The notes under the pieces are model-generated. The model ran no database searches. It was not told where the DNA came from and saw nothing but the letters and a program-made list of their open reading frames with translations. Below, one piece after another: positions 47,028-59,631 of a DNA stretch of 64,000 bases. Both the position numbers and the translations under genes were made by a program. Source of the stretch: Neostapfia colusana (taxonomy: Eukaryota; Streptophyta; Magnoliopsida; Poales; Poaceae); contig JASWHV010000011.1 in assembly GCA_030760725.1 (NCBI GenBank), forward strand, positions 82,313,765 through 82,377,764, in the 5' to 3' direction. How positions within the stretch are numbered: the first letter of the stretch is position 1; each line of letters opens with the position of its first letter.

Positions 47028-50000
47028 TGTCACACCCGGTTTGTCCGAAGAACAACTGAGTGAATGTCACATGTATGCCAGGATCATTTTCTCATACATG
47101 TGATGACAAATAGTGAAGCATCATTTATTACAAGCCAGGTGTCGAATATAAATAAGTCTTACATAACATATGTCTCGATGGACGATAATAAGTTCATAAC
47201 AATTAAATAAAATAGCAGCGGGATATTATTCTTGTGGGCTCCGTCACAGGCGTTGCCCGGGGGACTCCATGAACCTAGAAACCTTCTTCGGGTCCAAAGT
47301 CTTGATCATTAAACACCACATCATTCTCTTGACCTGAGCAGCAATATAAACCAACAAATATGCAAGGTTGAGTACCGATGGTACTCAGCAAGTGTGGGAA
47401 AGTTATGTCATGCATGGCTAGAGTAAGGAGAGGTTGAACTCATGGTTAAAGCACTACGCAATTAATACCTATCACCTTAGCTTATTAAGCACCTACATTA
47501 CTACACAGGTGAAATGGTCCCAATCTCCCATCCCATCATCATAATCAAATAACCATAACATCATTTTCAATGTTAAGCTCCCCGCTTAACATCCTTAACT
47601 TTCAAAACCATCACTCCTCTAATCATGAATAAGTCCAAACCGCTCTTGACCGTGAGCACGGCTGTAATGACAGTTTTGACTCTGCAGAGTTTGCACCACT
47701 GTACCCACATGTAGTGATTTCATCCCCCGTTGCCGGGTGGACTAAAAGAACCTCTATTATGCCAGTGGCCACGAACCACATACACACTTCCCAGGTGTGT
47801 AGCCAGAAGATCACTACGAAGCCTTTACAAAGTGATTCCCGACGAGCGTGGACCCACTGAGGTTTCACCCCTAACAGCATACAAGAGGCTCCAACCCCAC
47901 TGCAGTGGCCCCCTCTTGAGCCTTGCGGTTCATATGGTAGTCCAGCTGACACCTACTCCCTGCACCATCCAACACACCCATACTACGCCGGGGATACGCC
48001 TAATTAATTGGCCAAGCTTCCCCATCTCAGCATGTGGTTGGCACGGTAAAGCCAAGTTACATGCTCCATGAACCGGTCCTTAGGATCCAGGCAAGTACTA
48101 AACACAAACCCGAGTCTCGTGCACCCAGCACCAACCAAAACATCCAACTTGCCTTGATCCCTACCTCTACATAAATCACAATATCTCATTCAAGAGTATG
48201 GTAAAATAAACTGATGATCTCATATCCCAAATATCCCATTCTAAGCAGAGCTAAGCATATGCATAATAATAAATAACATGATAAAATGAATCCCAACCCA
48301 AGCTACAAGGAAACAAGGTAATGCAATTCTAGGGAAACATCCTAGCAAGAGTTTCATATTTTCAATTGACAATGCAAATAATTCTATCTACACATCCTAG
48401 TATAGGAACAAAGTAGTAAAGAACACTTGCCTTCTTCTTGCTGCTCTGGGATGGGTAGTCCTGATCTTGGAAAGGAAGAACTTGCTCTGGAACAGGTTCT
48501 ACTCATACCATCACACATAGCAAAAGAAAATAACAATCCATAAGACATAGTTCACACTTCCACTTCATACAAACCACACATTCACATTTATGAAAGGCCT
48601 TCACATTTCTATGTGTTGTGTTTACTCTATGTGTGTTGATTTTGGCTTACATGCACTTTTAAACATGTGTATATGATTTCTACTTTTGTATTCACATTCA
48701 TGTTTGCATACTATATATATGAGTTTCTAATTTAAATAAATTCCTTATATTCAATTACTACACCTTTTAGCTACCAAGTATGCATGAAACGTATTTTCCT
48801 ACTCCATATGTGTCTTCAGACCTTCTACCAACGCTAAACTGAATTCTTTAGATTTTGGAAACTTCATTTATCATTTTCTAGTTATTCATACCTAGTTTGC
48901 TATATTTTCGGATTTATTTCCTATGCTAAATGTGAACTTTATTATGAAAATAGTAAGACACCTCATCTAAACAGAATAGATTTTGGGTCTAAAATATTAA
49001 ATAATATATTTTGAACTTCTCCTCTGATGTGAACTATTTTACATTTATTTTACTAATTTTCAGAATTATTCTCTACTAAAAAATGTGTCCCTATAACTAA
49101 TAAATATGAATAATCAATTAAACAGATTCATTTCAGCCAAAAATCTATTTTTATCTCACTCCGAAGTTTTCCAAGTACTAGGAAAGTTTTTAATTTGAAT
49201 TTACAATGTGTTTGTCCCATCTTTTAAATTTTAAATACTAAACATATATTCAAATTCCTAAATTTAATTATCACATAGGGTTAAAAAGATAAACTCACCC
49301 CACTACAGGGTCTATTATATTATTTTAAGAATTTCCAGGGGTCTAACTACACATAACAGAGGGGTTTTCCTAATTTTTATTAAGTCCAGGGGCTAAAACT
49401 GATTTTTAAATGAATTTACATGATTTTCTGAAGTTCCAGGGGCTAGATCAGAAGTTTTCGGGGCTAGCTCTTATTTTCCGAGAACCCCAGGGGGTAGCGC
49501 GTGGACCGTCCGATTTAAAACAGACGGCTGAGATTATAACGTCGAACCGCTACGCGGGGATTTAAATTCTACCGTGCGATTTAAAATAGACGGCGCACAA
49601 TCGGCCACGTCGCTCTGATCGAGCGCAGGCGGCGCTGCCCGGCGGCGCACGGCGGCGGGAGGCGGCAATCTCGCCGGAGAGTTTCGGATCTTCATCAATT
49701 CTTCCTAGAACTGTGATTTTATGGCATAGATCGGTAGAGGGGAGGTCGGAGATCTCACCTCGGAGTTTTCTTGAGCTCGGAGGTCCTGGAAGGCGGTCGG
49801 CGATGAGGTCCGAGGTGAATTCACGGCGAGGCTCGTCGGCGCTGTGTTTGAGCCGCAAACCACCGAGTTTTCTGCACCTGCGCGGTTCCCCGGAGGCGGT
49901 GGATCAAGACCAGCGAGTTAGATCAGAAATCCCGAGTGAAGATCGAGCAGAATTTGCCAGAGAAACCCGGGTTCTCACCGGAAGGAAAAACGGCGGATCA

Positions 50001-50414
50001 TGGGGAAAAACGGGGAGATGCCGGGGTTTATATAGCCGGGGAAGGGCGGCGGGTTTGTTTAGATCGAGCTGGAGTCTTCTGAGACCGGGAGTCAGGCGGA
50101 AATCCGGTCGGTTACGATCGCGCGCGCGGGGAACAGTCCGGGGTCGGGGCGATCGGGAGCTCGGGGATGACAGGTGGGTCCCGCCTGTCTGCGAGAGGTG
50201 CGCGGGCGCGCGGCTGCGGGCTGGCGCGGGGTTTGGGTGGGCCGGCTGGTGGGTTTCGGCCCACTGGCCGGGAAGGTTTATTTTTTTTCTTTTTCTTTTT
50301 CATTTCTGTTTTGAGTTTAATTTGAATTCCAGTTTGAATTTGAATTTTTGCAACACATGCAATACGGCCAAAAATTTTTAAATTCCCCTCTTAACAGGAT
50401 TTTGGGGTGTTACA
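47028..50414 (-). repeat. Element D 3' LTR
   Basis: 3387 bp. Plus-strand ends are TGTCACACCCGG and GGGGTGTTACA. The left two thirds are AT-rich, followed by a GC-rich, CpG-dense part from about 49500 to 50270. It lacks about 34 bp after GTAGCGCG (49500) that the 5' LTR keeps at 58690-58723. Over the first 400 bp I count six substitutions between the LTRs, about 1.5 percent. Confidence 0.95.
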
Positions 50415-50427
50415 GCTCTAGCCCCTT
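50415..50427 (-). promoter_or_regulatory. Polypurine tract of element D
   Basis: Minus-strand AAGGGGCTAGAGC immediately before the 3' LTR. It is interrupted by pyrimidines, so it is weaker than the tracts of A and B. Confidence 0.55.
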
Positions 50428-50457
50428 AAAAAAAATCTTGTCCTCGAGATTGGGGTT

Positions 50458-51057
50458 CTAAAAGAACAATTCCGGAAATTGTGCCTTAAGCTCATCTTCT
50501 CGCTCCCAGGTGGCTTCCTCTTCCGAGTGATGCTTCCACTGCACCTTGCACATCCGGATTCTTTTATTTCTTGTGAGGCGTTCCATTTTTTCCAAAATCT
50601 TGAATGGTTGCTCGGCATAAGACAAATCCTCAGCTACGTCAACCTCATTCATTGGTAACACCTCTTCAGGCGTTCTCAGACATTTCTTGAGCTGTGACAC
50701 ATGGAATACATCGTGCACATCCGATAGGCGAGCCGGTAATTCTAGTTGATACGCCACTTCGCCTTTCCTCTCCAGAACTTAAAAGGGTCCGATGTATCGA
50801 GGTGACAACTTCTCTTTCACCTTGAACCGACGAAGTCCTCGGATAGGGGACACCTTGAGATAGACATAGTCTCCCACGTTGAAAACAAGCTCTCTTCTCC
50901 GAACATCGGCCTAGCTCTTTTGTCGTGTCTGTGCTATCCTCAAGTTGTTGCGAATTTCCCTCACTTTCGCCTCGGCTTCTTGTAGTACTTCGGGACCAAA
51001 CACTTTACTTTCCCCCGTTTGGTTCCAAAATAGGGGAGTTCTGCACTTCCTCCCCTA
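50458..51057 (-). pseudogene. INT-CHD: Element D integrase C-terminus and chromodomain (three nonsense codons)
   Basis: In the same frame as the integrase core. TAG at 51055-51057 falls at the Tyr of FEALYGR-type motifs, TAG at 50911-50913 follows RQKS, and TAA at 50779-50781 is in the GPF(K)VLE motif. The last stretch (50757-50458) is open. It contains YQLELPARLSDVHDVFHVSQ and then a chromodomain with PFKILEKMER, KVQWKHHSEEEATWERED and a terminal FPELFF. In chromoviruses this domain binds modified histone H3 and directs integration to heterochromatin, which agrees with the location in a satellite array. Confidence 0.88.
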
Positions 51058-51519
51058 CAAAGCTTCAAACGGTGACATCTTCATACTAGCCTGATAGCTG
51101 TTGTTATAGGAAAAGTCCTCATATTGTAAGTTCTTATCCCAACTCCGATTGTTTTTTAGTGCACACGCCCTCAGCATATCCTCAAGAATCTGATTGGTCC
51201 TTTCCGTCCGCCCGTCAGTTTTGGGATGATAGGCAGAACTAAAGTTCAGATGGGTTCCCATGGTTTCGTGCAACTTCTGCCAGAACCTTGAGATGAACTG
51301 TGTCCCTCGATCCGACACTATCTTCTTTGACACTCCATGGTAACACACGATCCTTGACATGTACAATTCCGCCAATTTGGATCCGCTGTAGCTTTCTTTC
51401 ACGGGGATGAAATGAGCTATCTTGGTTAGCCTATCGATGATGACCCATATTGAATCATATCCTGATTGGGTCCTAGGCAATCCCACTATGAAATCCATAC
51501 CGATTTCTTCCCATTTTCA
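51058..51519 (-). pseudogene. INT: Element D integrase core
   Basis: DDE integrase core on the minus strand. A TGA at 51517-51519 replaces Trp in the PEWKWE-type motif just upstream. The catalytic residues are Asp in MDFIVGLP (51493-51495), Asp in IVSDRGTQF (51310-51312) and Glu in RTERTNQ (51202-51204). ITHFIPVK-like and HPKTDGRTERTN motifs are typical of Tekay elements. The core itself has no stop until 51055. Confidence 0.9.
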
Positions 51520-53133
51520 TTCAGGCACTTTGAGTGGTTGCAATAATCCCGCGGGTCGTTGATGTTCTGCTTTCACCAACTGGCATGTGTCACATAGGGC
51601 AACATGTTCCGCGACATCCCGTTTCATGCCATACCACCAATACCTGCTCTTGAGGTCCTGATACATCTTCGTACTCCCAGGATGAATGGAATAGTCAGAA
51701 TCGTGAGCCTCCATCAAAATCAATTCACGGATCTTCTTTACTTCTGGCACACAGATTCTTTTCCCGTGCCACACCGTTCCTTGTTCATCCTCTCTGAAAC
51801 CAGGGGCTTTATTTTCCTTGATGAGTTGCCTGATTTCTTGTATCTTCTCGTCATCTTTTTGACCCTCGCGTATTTCTCGCTCTAAGGTGGAGTCCACTTC
51901 CATGGCGATGGCTTCACCACTATTCACCAGCCATAGATTGAGTCTTATAACCTCGTTCTTCAATTCTGCAGGCATGTCCTTCAAGCTCAACTTATTGACC
52001 TGTACTTTCTGACTTAAAGCATCTGCCACGACGTTTGCTTTCTCAGAATGATAGTTGATACCCACATCAAAGTCATTGATTAGCTCTAACCATCTCCTTT
52101 GTCTGAGGTTGAGATCTGGCTGTGTGAAAATGTACTTTAAACTCTTATGATCCGTATATATCTCTATCCTCTTCTCCATCAAGTAGTGCCGCCAAATTTT
52201 CAACGCGTGTACCACTGCAGCTAGTTTTAGGTCATGTGTAGGATAGTTCTCCTCGTGCTTCCGGAGCTGCCGGGATGCATAAGCCACGACATGCCCTTCT
52301 TGCATGAGAACACATCCCAACCCGTTTCCAGAGGCATCGCAGTACACCGTAAAGTTCTTCTGCATATCTGGCATAACTAGCACTGGGGCTGTTGTCAATC
52401 TTTTCTTTAGTTCCTGGAAACTCGTCTCGCACTGCGGCGTCCATGTGAATGTGACTCCCTTCTCCAACATTTTGGTGAGGGGTCTCGAGATCTTGGAGAA
52501 ACCCTCGATAAACCGTCGATAATACCCAGACAATCCCAAGAAGCTTCGAACTTCCCCGATATTCTCAGGGGTCTTCCACTTCTGTATATCCTCGATTTTG
52601 GCGGGATCTACCGAGATTCCTCCCTCCGAGATTATATGTCCTAAGAAGGTAACTCTCTTCAGCCAAAACTCACACTTGCTCAACTTGACATATAGTTGGT
52701 GTTCTCTCAGCTTCTGCAACACCAACCTTAGATGTTTCTCATGTTCCTCTTCATCCTTGGAGAAAACGAGAATGTCATCTATGAAAACCACCACAAATTT
52801 GTCCAGATATTCTATGAATACCTTGTTCATGAGATACATGAAGTATGTCGGGGCATTCGTTAGCCCGAAAGGCATGACGGTGTATTCATACAATCCGTAC
52901 CGAGATACGAAAGCTGTCTTTGGAATATCGGCTTGCCTTATCTTAGGTTGGTGGTATCCCGACCTGAGATCAATTTTCGAGAACACACAAGCTCCCCTCA
53001 ACGGATCAAACAAATCTTCAATGCGGGGTAACAGGTACTTGTTTTTGATGGTTACCTCATTCAAGGCACGGTAGTCTACGCACAACCTTTGGGTTCCGTC
53101 CTTCTTGGGCACAAATATCACTGGAGCTCCCTA
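51520..53133 (-). pseudogene. RT-RH: Element D reverse transcriptase, RNase H and integrase zinc finger
   Basis: One open stretch of 534 codons follows a TAG at 53131-53133 that replaces Trp in SPWGAP. RT motifs are FVPKKDGTQRLCVDYRALNE, SKIDLRSGYHQ, MPFGLTNAP and FIDDIL, with the Asp pair at 52774-52779. The thumb has RSFLGLSGYYRRFI. RNase H has YCDASGNGLGCVL, YTDHKSLKYI and NVVADALSQ. The integrase zinc finger closes it (HPGSTKMYQDL ... CDTCQLVKAEHQ). FIDD instead of YMDD is usual in this lineage. Confidence 0.93.
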
Positions 53134-54927
53134 TGGTGAGGAACTAGGATGAATATACCCCTTTTCCGTCAGTTCTCTCAAATGATCCTTGAGTTCTCCC
53201 AGCTGCTTGGAGTCCATCCGATAAGGTCTCTTGTATATCGGGGTTGTTCCAGGCACTAGCTCAATTGCGAATTCCACTTCACGATCAGGAGACATACCTG
53301 GCAACTCCTCCGTAAAAACATCTGGATATTCCCTGATGGTCCTGATTTCCTCCACTTTCACCTCAACTTGATTTAATTTAATGTCCCTCCTAGGCTCTTG
53401 TATTGTTATGAACTTTACTCTTTTGCCACTAGGGTGAGTTAGTTCCACCGTTCTGGTCGAACAATGGATGATTCCTTTATGTTTGGTCAACCAATCCATA
53501 CCCAAGATAATATCTATCTCTTGTGAATCTATCACTATGAGGTTAGCAGTGAATACTACCCCATTAATGTCTAGGTTCACTTTGAGACACACTTGTCTTG
53601 TCCTTATTTCTCCACCTGAAGAGTTTACTGCTAGCATATGGTTCATTTGTGTTGTTGCTAGGTCATGCTTCTTAACAAACCCTTGGGCAATGAACGAGTG
53701 GGTAGCACCAGAATCAAACAACAGGGTTGCAATGTGTAAATTGGCAGTAAACTTACGAACTACCACGTCGGGTGCCTCTTGTGCCTCCTCCATGGTGACG
53801 TGGTTCACCCGTCCTCCCACTACATTCTGCTGTTGCGGCTGCGCAGACTTCTTCTTTGGGCACTTATGGGCGTAGTGCCCCACTTCACCACAGTTAAAAC
53901 ATTGCACCCCAACCGTAGGTGTCTGACCTTTGTTGTCTTGGGGTTGGTTTGGAGGTCCTTGTACTGCTGGTCGAGGTGGATATGCGGGGCGAGGCTGCTG
54001 TACAAACTGACGTTGTGGCTGTGCTGGTGCTGCCGGAGGCCTGTAGTTCGGGTTGTACCCTCTTGGTGCTGAGTAGGGTACCGCAGCACGGTTCGTCTGC
54101 CCTGCGGGTTGCTGCATCAGACGTGGGCGGGTGTTGCTCCCTGAGGTTTGGTGTGACCACCCGACCTTCCTCTTGTTCTCATTTTCCAAGGCCTTCAGCT
54201 TCCTTTCTACCACAAATGCTCTGTCCACCATCTTTTGGAAACTTTCATACTCGTTGGAGGACATTGCACACTGCATTTCTGCGGTAAGTCCTTCCACGAA
54301 ACAATCCTGTTTCTGCTCATCAGTCTCTATGTCCCGTGGGGCATAACGGGAGAGTTGAGTAAATTTAGTGAGGTATTCCCTCACAGTCATGTTTCCTTGC
54401 TGCAGCCCCAAGAACTCCTTCCTCTTGTTTTTGAGTTCACCCCTTGGTATGTAATGGTTGCGGAAGCTACGCTTGAACTCTTCCCAAGTGATGTTCTCAG
54501 GGTCATGATGGGCGGCCACGTAAGCGGTCCACCAATCAGCAGCAGGTCCATACAATTGATGAGAGGCAAACAGCACCCTCTCATACACTTGGTACTGTAT
54601 AATCCTCATCTTGCTCTCAATGGTCTTTAGCCAGTCATCTGCCTCCAGAGGTTCAGCAGCACTTGCAAACTTCGGAGGTTGAGTTTCTAGAAACTCACTC
54701 AACCTTGGTTGGCGTGGTGCAGCTTGTGGAGGTGGAACTTGATGCAAGTTGGCCACCACTTGAGTCAGGTTCTGGATGAGCTGATTTTGATTTTCAAGCA
54801 TTTGGTGGATGGGATCAACTCCCTCACGGTGTCCACCCCTGTCTTGGCTCTCAGAAAGATGAGGGTTGCAGGCCTCATCGTTGTTGTTGGCGGGGTTGGC
54901 AGCACGACCCTTTCCTCTTCCGGCCAT
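53134..54927 (-). pseudogene. gag-pro: Element D gag and protease
   Basis: A 598-codon frame starts MAGRGKGRAANPANN. It has the plant chromovirus Gag core (WWTAYVAAHH, FRNHYIPRGELKNKR, EYLTKFTQLSRYAP), a Pro/Gln/Arg-rich linker and one CCHC zinc knuckle, CFNCGEVGHYAHKC (53860-53901). The aspartic protease follows with LLFDSGATHSF, active-site Asp at 53713-53715. It continues into the RT N-terminus (YRMDSKQLGELKDHLRELTE) and stops at the TAG described for RT. No stop interrupts Gag or protease, so a truncated Gag-protease product is conceivable. Confidence 0.93.
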
Positions 54928-55231
54928 CTAGCATGATCAACCAAATATTAATTTAAGGCATTGCGTATTATCTTACTACTTTCACTTGTTTTTACTTTGA
55001 AGTGTTGAGGCTTTGTTATACTTTCTGAGGGTTCATGTCTCATACAAAAATAAATGCACTATTATTTCATGTGGGTTCACACACCAAAGCGAAACAATCT
55101 GAAGACGAGGCTGTGGACAATTGCTCATGGCTTCCACAACTCACGTCACACATCAAGCATTAACACACCATTAACTAAGATAACGACTCGACATCCTGCT
55201 AAACTAAGGGAAGGACTCTACACTACTCGTA
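54928..55231 (-). other. Spacer between the upstream ORF and gag in element D
   Basis: 304 bases with no supported gene. On the minus strand this would be leader between the upstream ORF and the gag start. Confidence 0.5.
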
Positions 55232-56002
55232 TCACTGAGCTGGCTCCTCGGGATCTTCCTCATTATTGCGGCTGCTTTCTGACTCCGCTTTGGGTGGGGA
55301 AGCTGCTGGTGGAGAAGTGCGACGACGCCTGATCGCCTGGCAATCTGGGGAGTCAGGAGTCCATGTGTCATTCACGGTGACACACAGTTCATTTCCATCT
55401 CCTCTCTGTCTCGCCCTCAAGCAGGCTCGAAGCAACGCCTCGGTTTCCTTCAGGGTGTCACGAACATCCTGAAGCTCCTGCTGACACTCCTGCAGTCGAG
55501 TGCTAAGCATAGCAGCATCCTCCAAGCACAGGTCCATGTGCTCATGGGAAGTCCCCTGCTGCACTGGCGGGTACTTGTACTCCGTTGTACCTCTCTCACG
55601 CTGGAGGACATACATGTACTCAGTCCTGTCCAGGTATCGACGATAGATGTGACTCTGACAGGTGATGACCTCCTAGGTGACATCTTTCTCCGCATCGACT
55701 TGTGTCGCTCGACAAGCTGGAGAGCGGTGGATCTTGAGCAGCTGATTTTCGTGGATAATCCTCATCTCTGAACTCCATTCTTCCCTCTTCTCACGGATGG
55801 TCCTGGTGGAGCTATAGTATATGATTAGCTTGCCCGTATTGCCGGCGGCTTGGAGCATACGTCGAAGACGGCGCAACAAGCCTCCTACTGCCAATCCGTA
55901 GGAAAGGTAAGTCACCGGACGGCTCTCCTCTCTTTGGGCAAGGGCAACTACGGGAACTCTCCCTCCTGTGGACTTGCGAGCGGTGTGAATCATGCGAACC
56001 AT
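55232..56002 (-). pseudogene. Extra ORF upstream of gag in element D (one nonsense codon)
   Basis: Two minus-strand frames lie in the same register: MVRMIHTARKSTGG... (56002-55673) and MYVLQRERGTTEY... (55615-55232). They are separated by a single TAG at 55673-55675, and the 19 codons between them are open. Without the stop the ORF is about 256 codons. It has a basic N-terminus, a hydrophobic patch (YLSYGLAVGGLL), a probable coiled coil (LSTRLQECQQELQDVRDTLK) and an acidic Ser/Pro/Glu-rich tail. An ORF upstream of gag is known in some grass chromoviruses (orf0 of the RIRE3/RIRE8 group, as I recall). Its function is not established and I do not assign one. Confidence 0.7.
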
Positions 56003-56202
56003 CTAAAACAGAAAGCATTTAAATTTAGGTTAGATAAACTTTTAAACAAAAATCCTATTTTGAATGTAAGTTGGGGTAAGATGAAGAAAGTGACTCCATT
56101 AAATAACACTTTTCAACACACACCTTGTAAAATAGTTTTTTAAGAAAATAGGGCCCTTAAATACGTCCATTGCTACCTAGGTCCATGTTCCTACGGGCAA
56201 TC
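56003..56202 (-). other. Leader of element D upstream of the extra ORF
   Basis: 200 bases of untranslated leader between the primer site and the upstream ORF. Nothing else seen. Confidence 0.5.
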
Positions 56203-56217
56203 TTGGCTCTGATATCA
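56203..56217 (-). promoter_or_regulatory. Primer binding site of element D (one mismatch)
   Basis: Minus-strand TGATATCAGAGCCAA differs from the initiator-methionine site TGGTATCAGAGC by one G-to-A change. It lies four bases inside the 5' LTR end. Confidence 0.8.
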
Positions 56218-56221
56218 CTTC

Positions 56222-59200
56222 TGTCACCCGGTTTGTCCGAAGAACAACTGAGTGAATGTCATATGTATGCCAGGATCATTTTCTCATACATGTGATGACA
56301 AATAGTGAAACATCATTTATTACAAGCCAGGTGTCGAATATAAATAAGTCTTACATAACATATGTCTCGATGGACGATAATAAGTTCATAACAAGTAAAT
56401 AAAATAGCAGCGGAATATTATTCTTGTTGGCTCCGTCACAGGCGTTGCCCGGGGGACTCCATGAACCTAGAAACCTTCTTCGGGTCCAAAGTCTTGATCA
56501 TTAAACACCACATCATTCTCTTGACCTGAGCAGCAATATAAACCAACAAATATGCAAGGTTGAGTACCGATGGTACTCAGCAAGTGTGGGAAAGTTATGT
56601 CATGCATGGCTAGAGCAAGGAGAGGTTGAACTCATGGTTAAAGCACTACGCAATTAATACCTATCACCTTAGCTTATTAAGCACCTACATTACTACACAG
56701 GTGAAATGGTCTCAATCTCCCATCCCATCATCATAATCAAATAACCATAACATCATTTTCAATGTTAAGCTTCCCGCTTAACATCCTTAACTTCCAAAAC
56801 CATCACTCCTCTAATCATGAATAAGTCCAAGCGCGCTCTTGACCGTGAGCACGGCTGTCATGACAGTTTTGACTCTGCAGAGTTTGCACCACTGTACCCA
56901 CATTAGTGATTTCATCCCCCGTTGTCGGGTGGACTAAAATAACCTCCATTATGCCAGTGGCCACGAACCACATACACACTTCCCAGGTGTGTAGCCAGTA
57001 GATCACTACGAAGCCTTTACAAAGGGATTCCCGACGAGTGTGGGCCCACTGAGGTTTCACCCCTAACAGCATACAAGAGGCTCCAACCCCGCTGCAGTGG
57101 CCCCCTCTTGAGCCTTGCGGTTCATATGGTAGTCCAGCTGACACCTACTCCTCGCACCATCCAACACACACATACTACGCCGGGGATACACCTAATTAAT
57201 TGACCAAGCTTCCCCATCTCAGCATGTGATTGGCACGGTAAAGCCAGGTTACATGCTCCATGAACCGGTCCTTAGAATCCAGGCAAGTACTAAACACAAA
57301 CCCGAGTCTCGTGCACCCAACACCTACCAAAACATCCAACTTGCCTTGATCCCTACCTCTACATAACTCCCAATATCTCATTCAAGAGTATGGTAAAATA
57401 AACTGATGATCTCATATCCCAAATATCCCATTCTTAGCAGAGCTAAGCATATGCATAATAATAAATGACATGATAAAATGAATCCCAACCCAAGCTACAA
57501 GTAAACAAGGTAATGCAATTCTAGCGAAACATCCTAGTTTCATATTTTCAATTGACAATGCAAATAATTCTATCTACACATCCTAGTATAGGAACAAAGT
57601 GGTCAAGGACACTTGCCTTCTTCTTGCTGCTCTGAGAATGGGTAGTCCTGATCTTGGAAAGGAAGAACTTGCTCTGGAACAGGTTCTACTCATACCATCA
57701 CACATAGCAAAAGAAAACAACGATCCATAAGATATAGTTCACACTTCCACTTCATACAAACCACACATTCACATTTATGAAATCACTTCACATTTCTATG
57801 TTGTGGTTACTCCATGTGTGTTGATTTTGGCTTACATGCACTTTTAAACATGTGTATATGATTTCTACTTTTATATTCACATATATGTTTGCATACTATA
57901 TATATGAGTTTCCAATTTAAATAAATTCCTTATATTCAATTACTACACCTTTTAGCTACCAAGTATGCATGAAAGGTATTTTCCTACTCCATATGTGTCT
58001 TCAGACCTTCTACCAACCCTAAACTGAATTCATTAGATTTTGGAAACTTCATTTATCATTTTCTAGTTATTCATACCTAGTTTGCTATATTTTCAGATTT
58101 ATTTCCTATGCCTAAATGTGAACTTTATTATGAAAATAGTAAGACACCTCATCTAAACAGAATAGGTTTTGGGTCTAAAATATTAAATAATATATTTTTG
58201 AACTTCTCCTCTGATGTGAACTATTTTACATTTATTTTACTAATTTTCAGAATTATTCTCTACTTAAAAATGTGTCCCTATAACTAATAAATATGAATAA
58301 TCAATTAAACAGATTCATTTCAGCCAAAAATCTATTTTTATCTCACTCCAAAGTATTCCAAGTACTAGGAAAGTTTTTAATTTGAATTTACAATGTGTTT
58401 GTCCCATCTTTTAAATTTTAAATACTAAACATATATTCAAATTTCTAAATTTAATTATCACATAGGGTTAAAAAGGTAAACTCACCCCACTACAGGGTCT
58501 ATTATAATATTTTAAGAATTTCCAGGGGTCTAACTACACATAACAGAGGGGTTTTCCTAATTTTTATTAAGTCCAGGGGCTAAAACTGATTTTTAAATGA
58601 ATTTACATGATTTTCTGAAGTTCCAGGGGCTAGATCAGAAGTTTCCGGGGCTAGCTCTTATTTTCCGAGAACCCCAGGGGGTAGCGCGTAAGAATTCCGG
58701 CTTTATAACGTGGGGCTGACATGGACCGTCCGATTTAAAACAGACGGCTGAGATTATAACGTCGAACCGGTACGCGGGGATTTAAATTCTACCGTGCAAT
58801 TTAAAATAGACGGCGCACAAGCGGCCACGTCGCTCTGATCGAGCGCGGACGGCGCTGCCCGGCGGCGCACGGCGGCGATCTCGCCGGAGAGTTTCGAATC
58901 TTCGTCAATTCTTCCTAGAACTGTGATTTTATGGCATAGATCGGTAGAGGGGAGGTCGGGGATCTCACCTCGGGGTTTTCTTGAGCTCGGAGGTCCTGGA
59001 AGGCGGTCGGCGACGAGGTCCGAGGTGAATTCACGGCGAGCCTCATCGGCGCTGTGTTTGAGCCGCAAACCACCGAGTTTTCTCCACCTGCGCGGTTCCC
59101 CGGAGGCGGTGGATCAAGACCAGCGAGTTAGATCAGAAATCCCGAGCGAAGATCGAGCAGAATTTGCCGGAGAAACCCGGGTTCTCACCGGAAGGAAAAA

Positions 59201-59631
59201 CGGCGGATCGTGGGGAAAAACGGAGAGATGCCAGGGTTTATATAGCCGGGGAAGGGCGGCAGGTTTGTTTAGATCGAGCTGGAGTCTTCTGAGACCGGGA
59301 GTCGGGCGGAAATCCGGTCGGTTACGATCGCGCGCGCGTGGGGAACAGTCCGGGGTCGGCGCGATCGGGAGCTCGGGGATGACAGGTGGGTCCCGCCTGT
59401 CTGCGAGAGGTGCGCGGGCGCGCGGCTGCGGGCTGGCGCGGGGTTTGGGTGGGCCGGCTGGTGGGTTTCGGCCCACTGGCCGGGAAGGTTTATTTTTTTC
59501 TTTTTCTTTTTCTTTTTCATTTCTGTTTTGAGTTTAATTTGAATTCCAGTTTGAATTTGAATTTTTGCAACACATGCAATACGTCCAAAAATTTTTAAAT
59601 TCCCCTCTTAACAGGATTTTGGGGTATTACA
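56222..59631 (-). repeat. Element D 5' LTR
   Basis: 3410 bp, matching 47028-50414 throughout. Its inner end reads GGGTGACA on the minus strand, two bases shorter than GGGTGTGACA in the 3' copy. It carries the element's promoter region near its right end. Confidence 0.95.
59237..59244 (-). promoter_or_regulatory. TATA box in element D 5' LTR
   Basis: Minus-strand TATATAAA in GGCTATATAAACCC, about 388 bp into the LTR. The same box is in the 3' LTR at 50027-50034. A plausible promoter for leftward transcription. Confidence 0.6.

Larger units (their letters stand above)
47028..59631 (-). mobile_element. Element D: Tekay/Del-type chromovirus, 12.6 kb, minus strand
   Basis: Complete Ty3/gypsy element with LTRs of 3387 and 3410 bp and a perfect GTCTA target duplication (47023-47027 and 59632-59636). 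On the minus strand the LTR starts TGTAATACCCCAAAATCCTG and the 3' copy ends GGGTGTGACA. Order after the 5' LTR is primer site, an ORF upstream of gag, gag, protease, RT, RNase H, integrase, chromodomain, polypurine tract and 3' LTR. Long LTRs together with a C-terminal chromodomain indicate the Tekay/Del chromovirus lineage. The 4470-bp gag-pol frame has no frameshift that I can see but five nonsense codons. Confidence 0.95.

Noticed and set aside
49713..50381. 222-codon plus-strand frame in the 3' LTR of element D, and its copy at 58923-59531
   Set aside because: It lies in the GC-rich promoter part of both LTRs, antisense to the element, and the two copies differ at the C-terminus by frameshift. 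Composition alone explains it.
52598..53074. 158-codon plus-strand frame across the RT of element D, and similar frames at 53468-53875 and 54235-54630
   Set aside because: Antisense shadows of the intact RT and Gag frames, with no independent motif.
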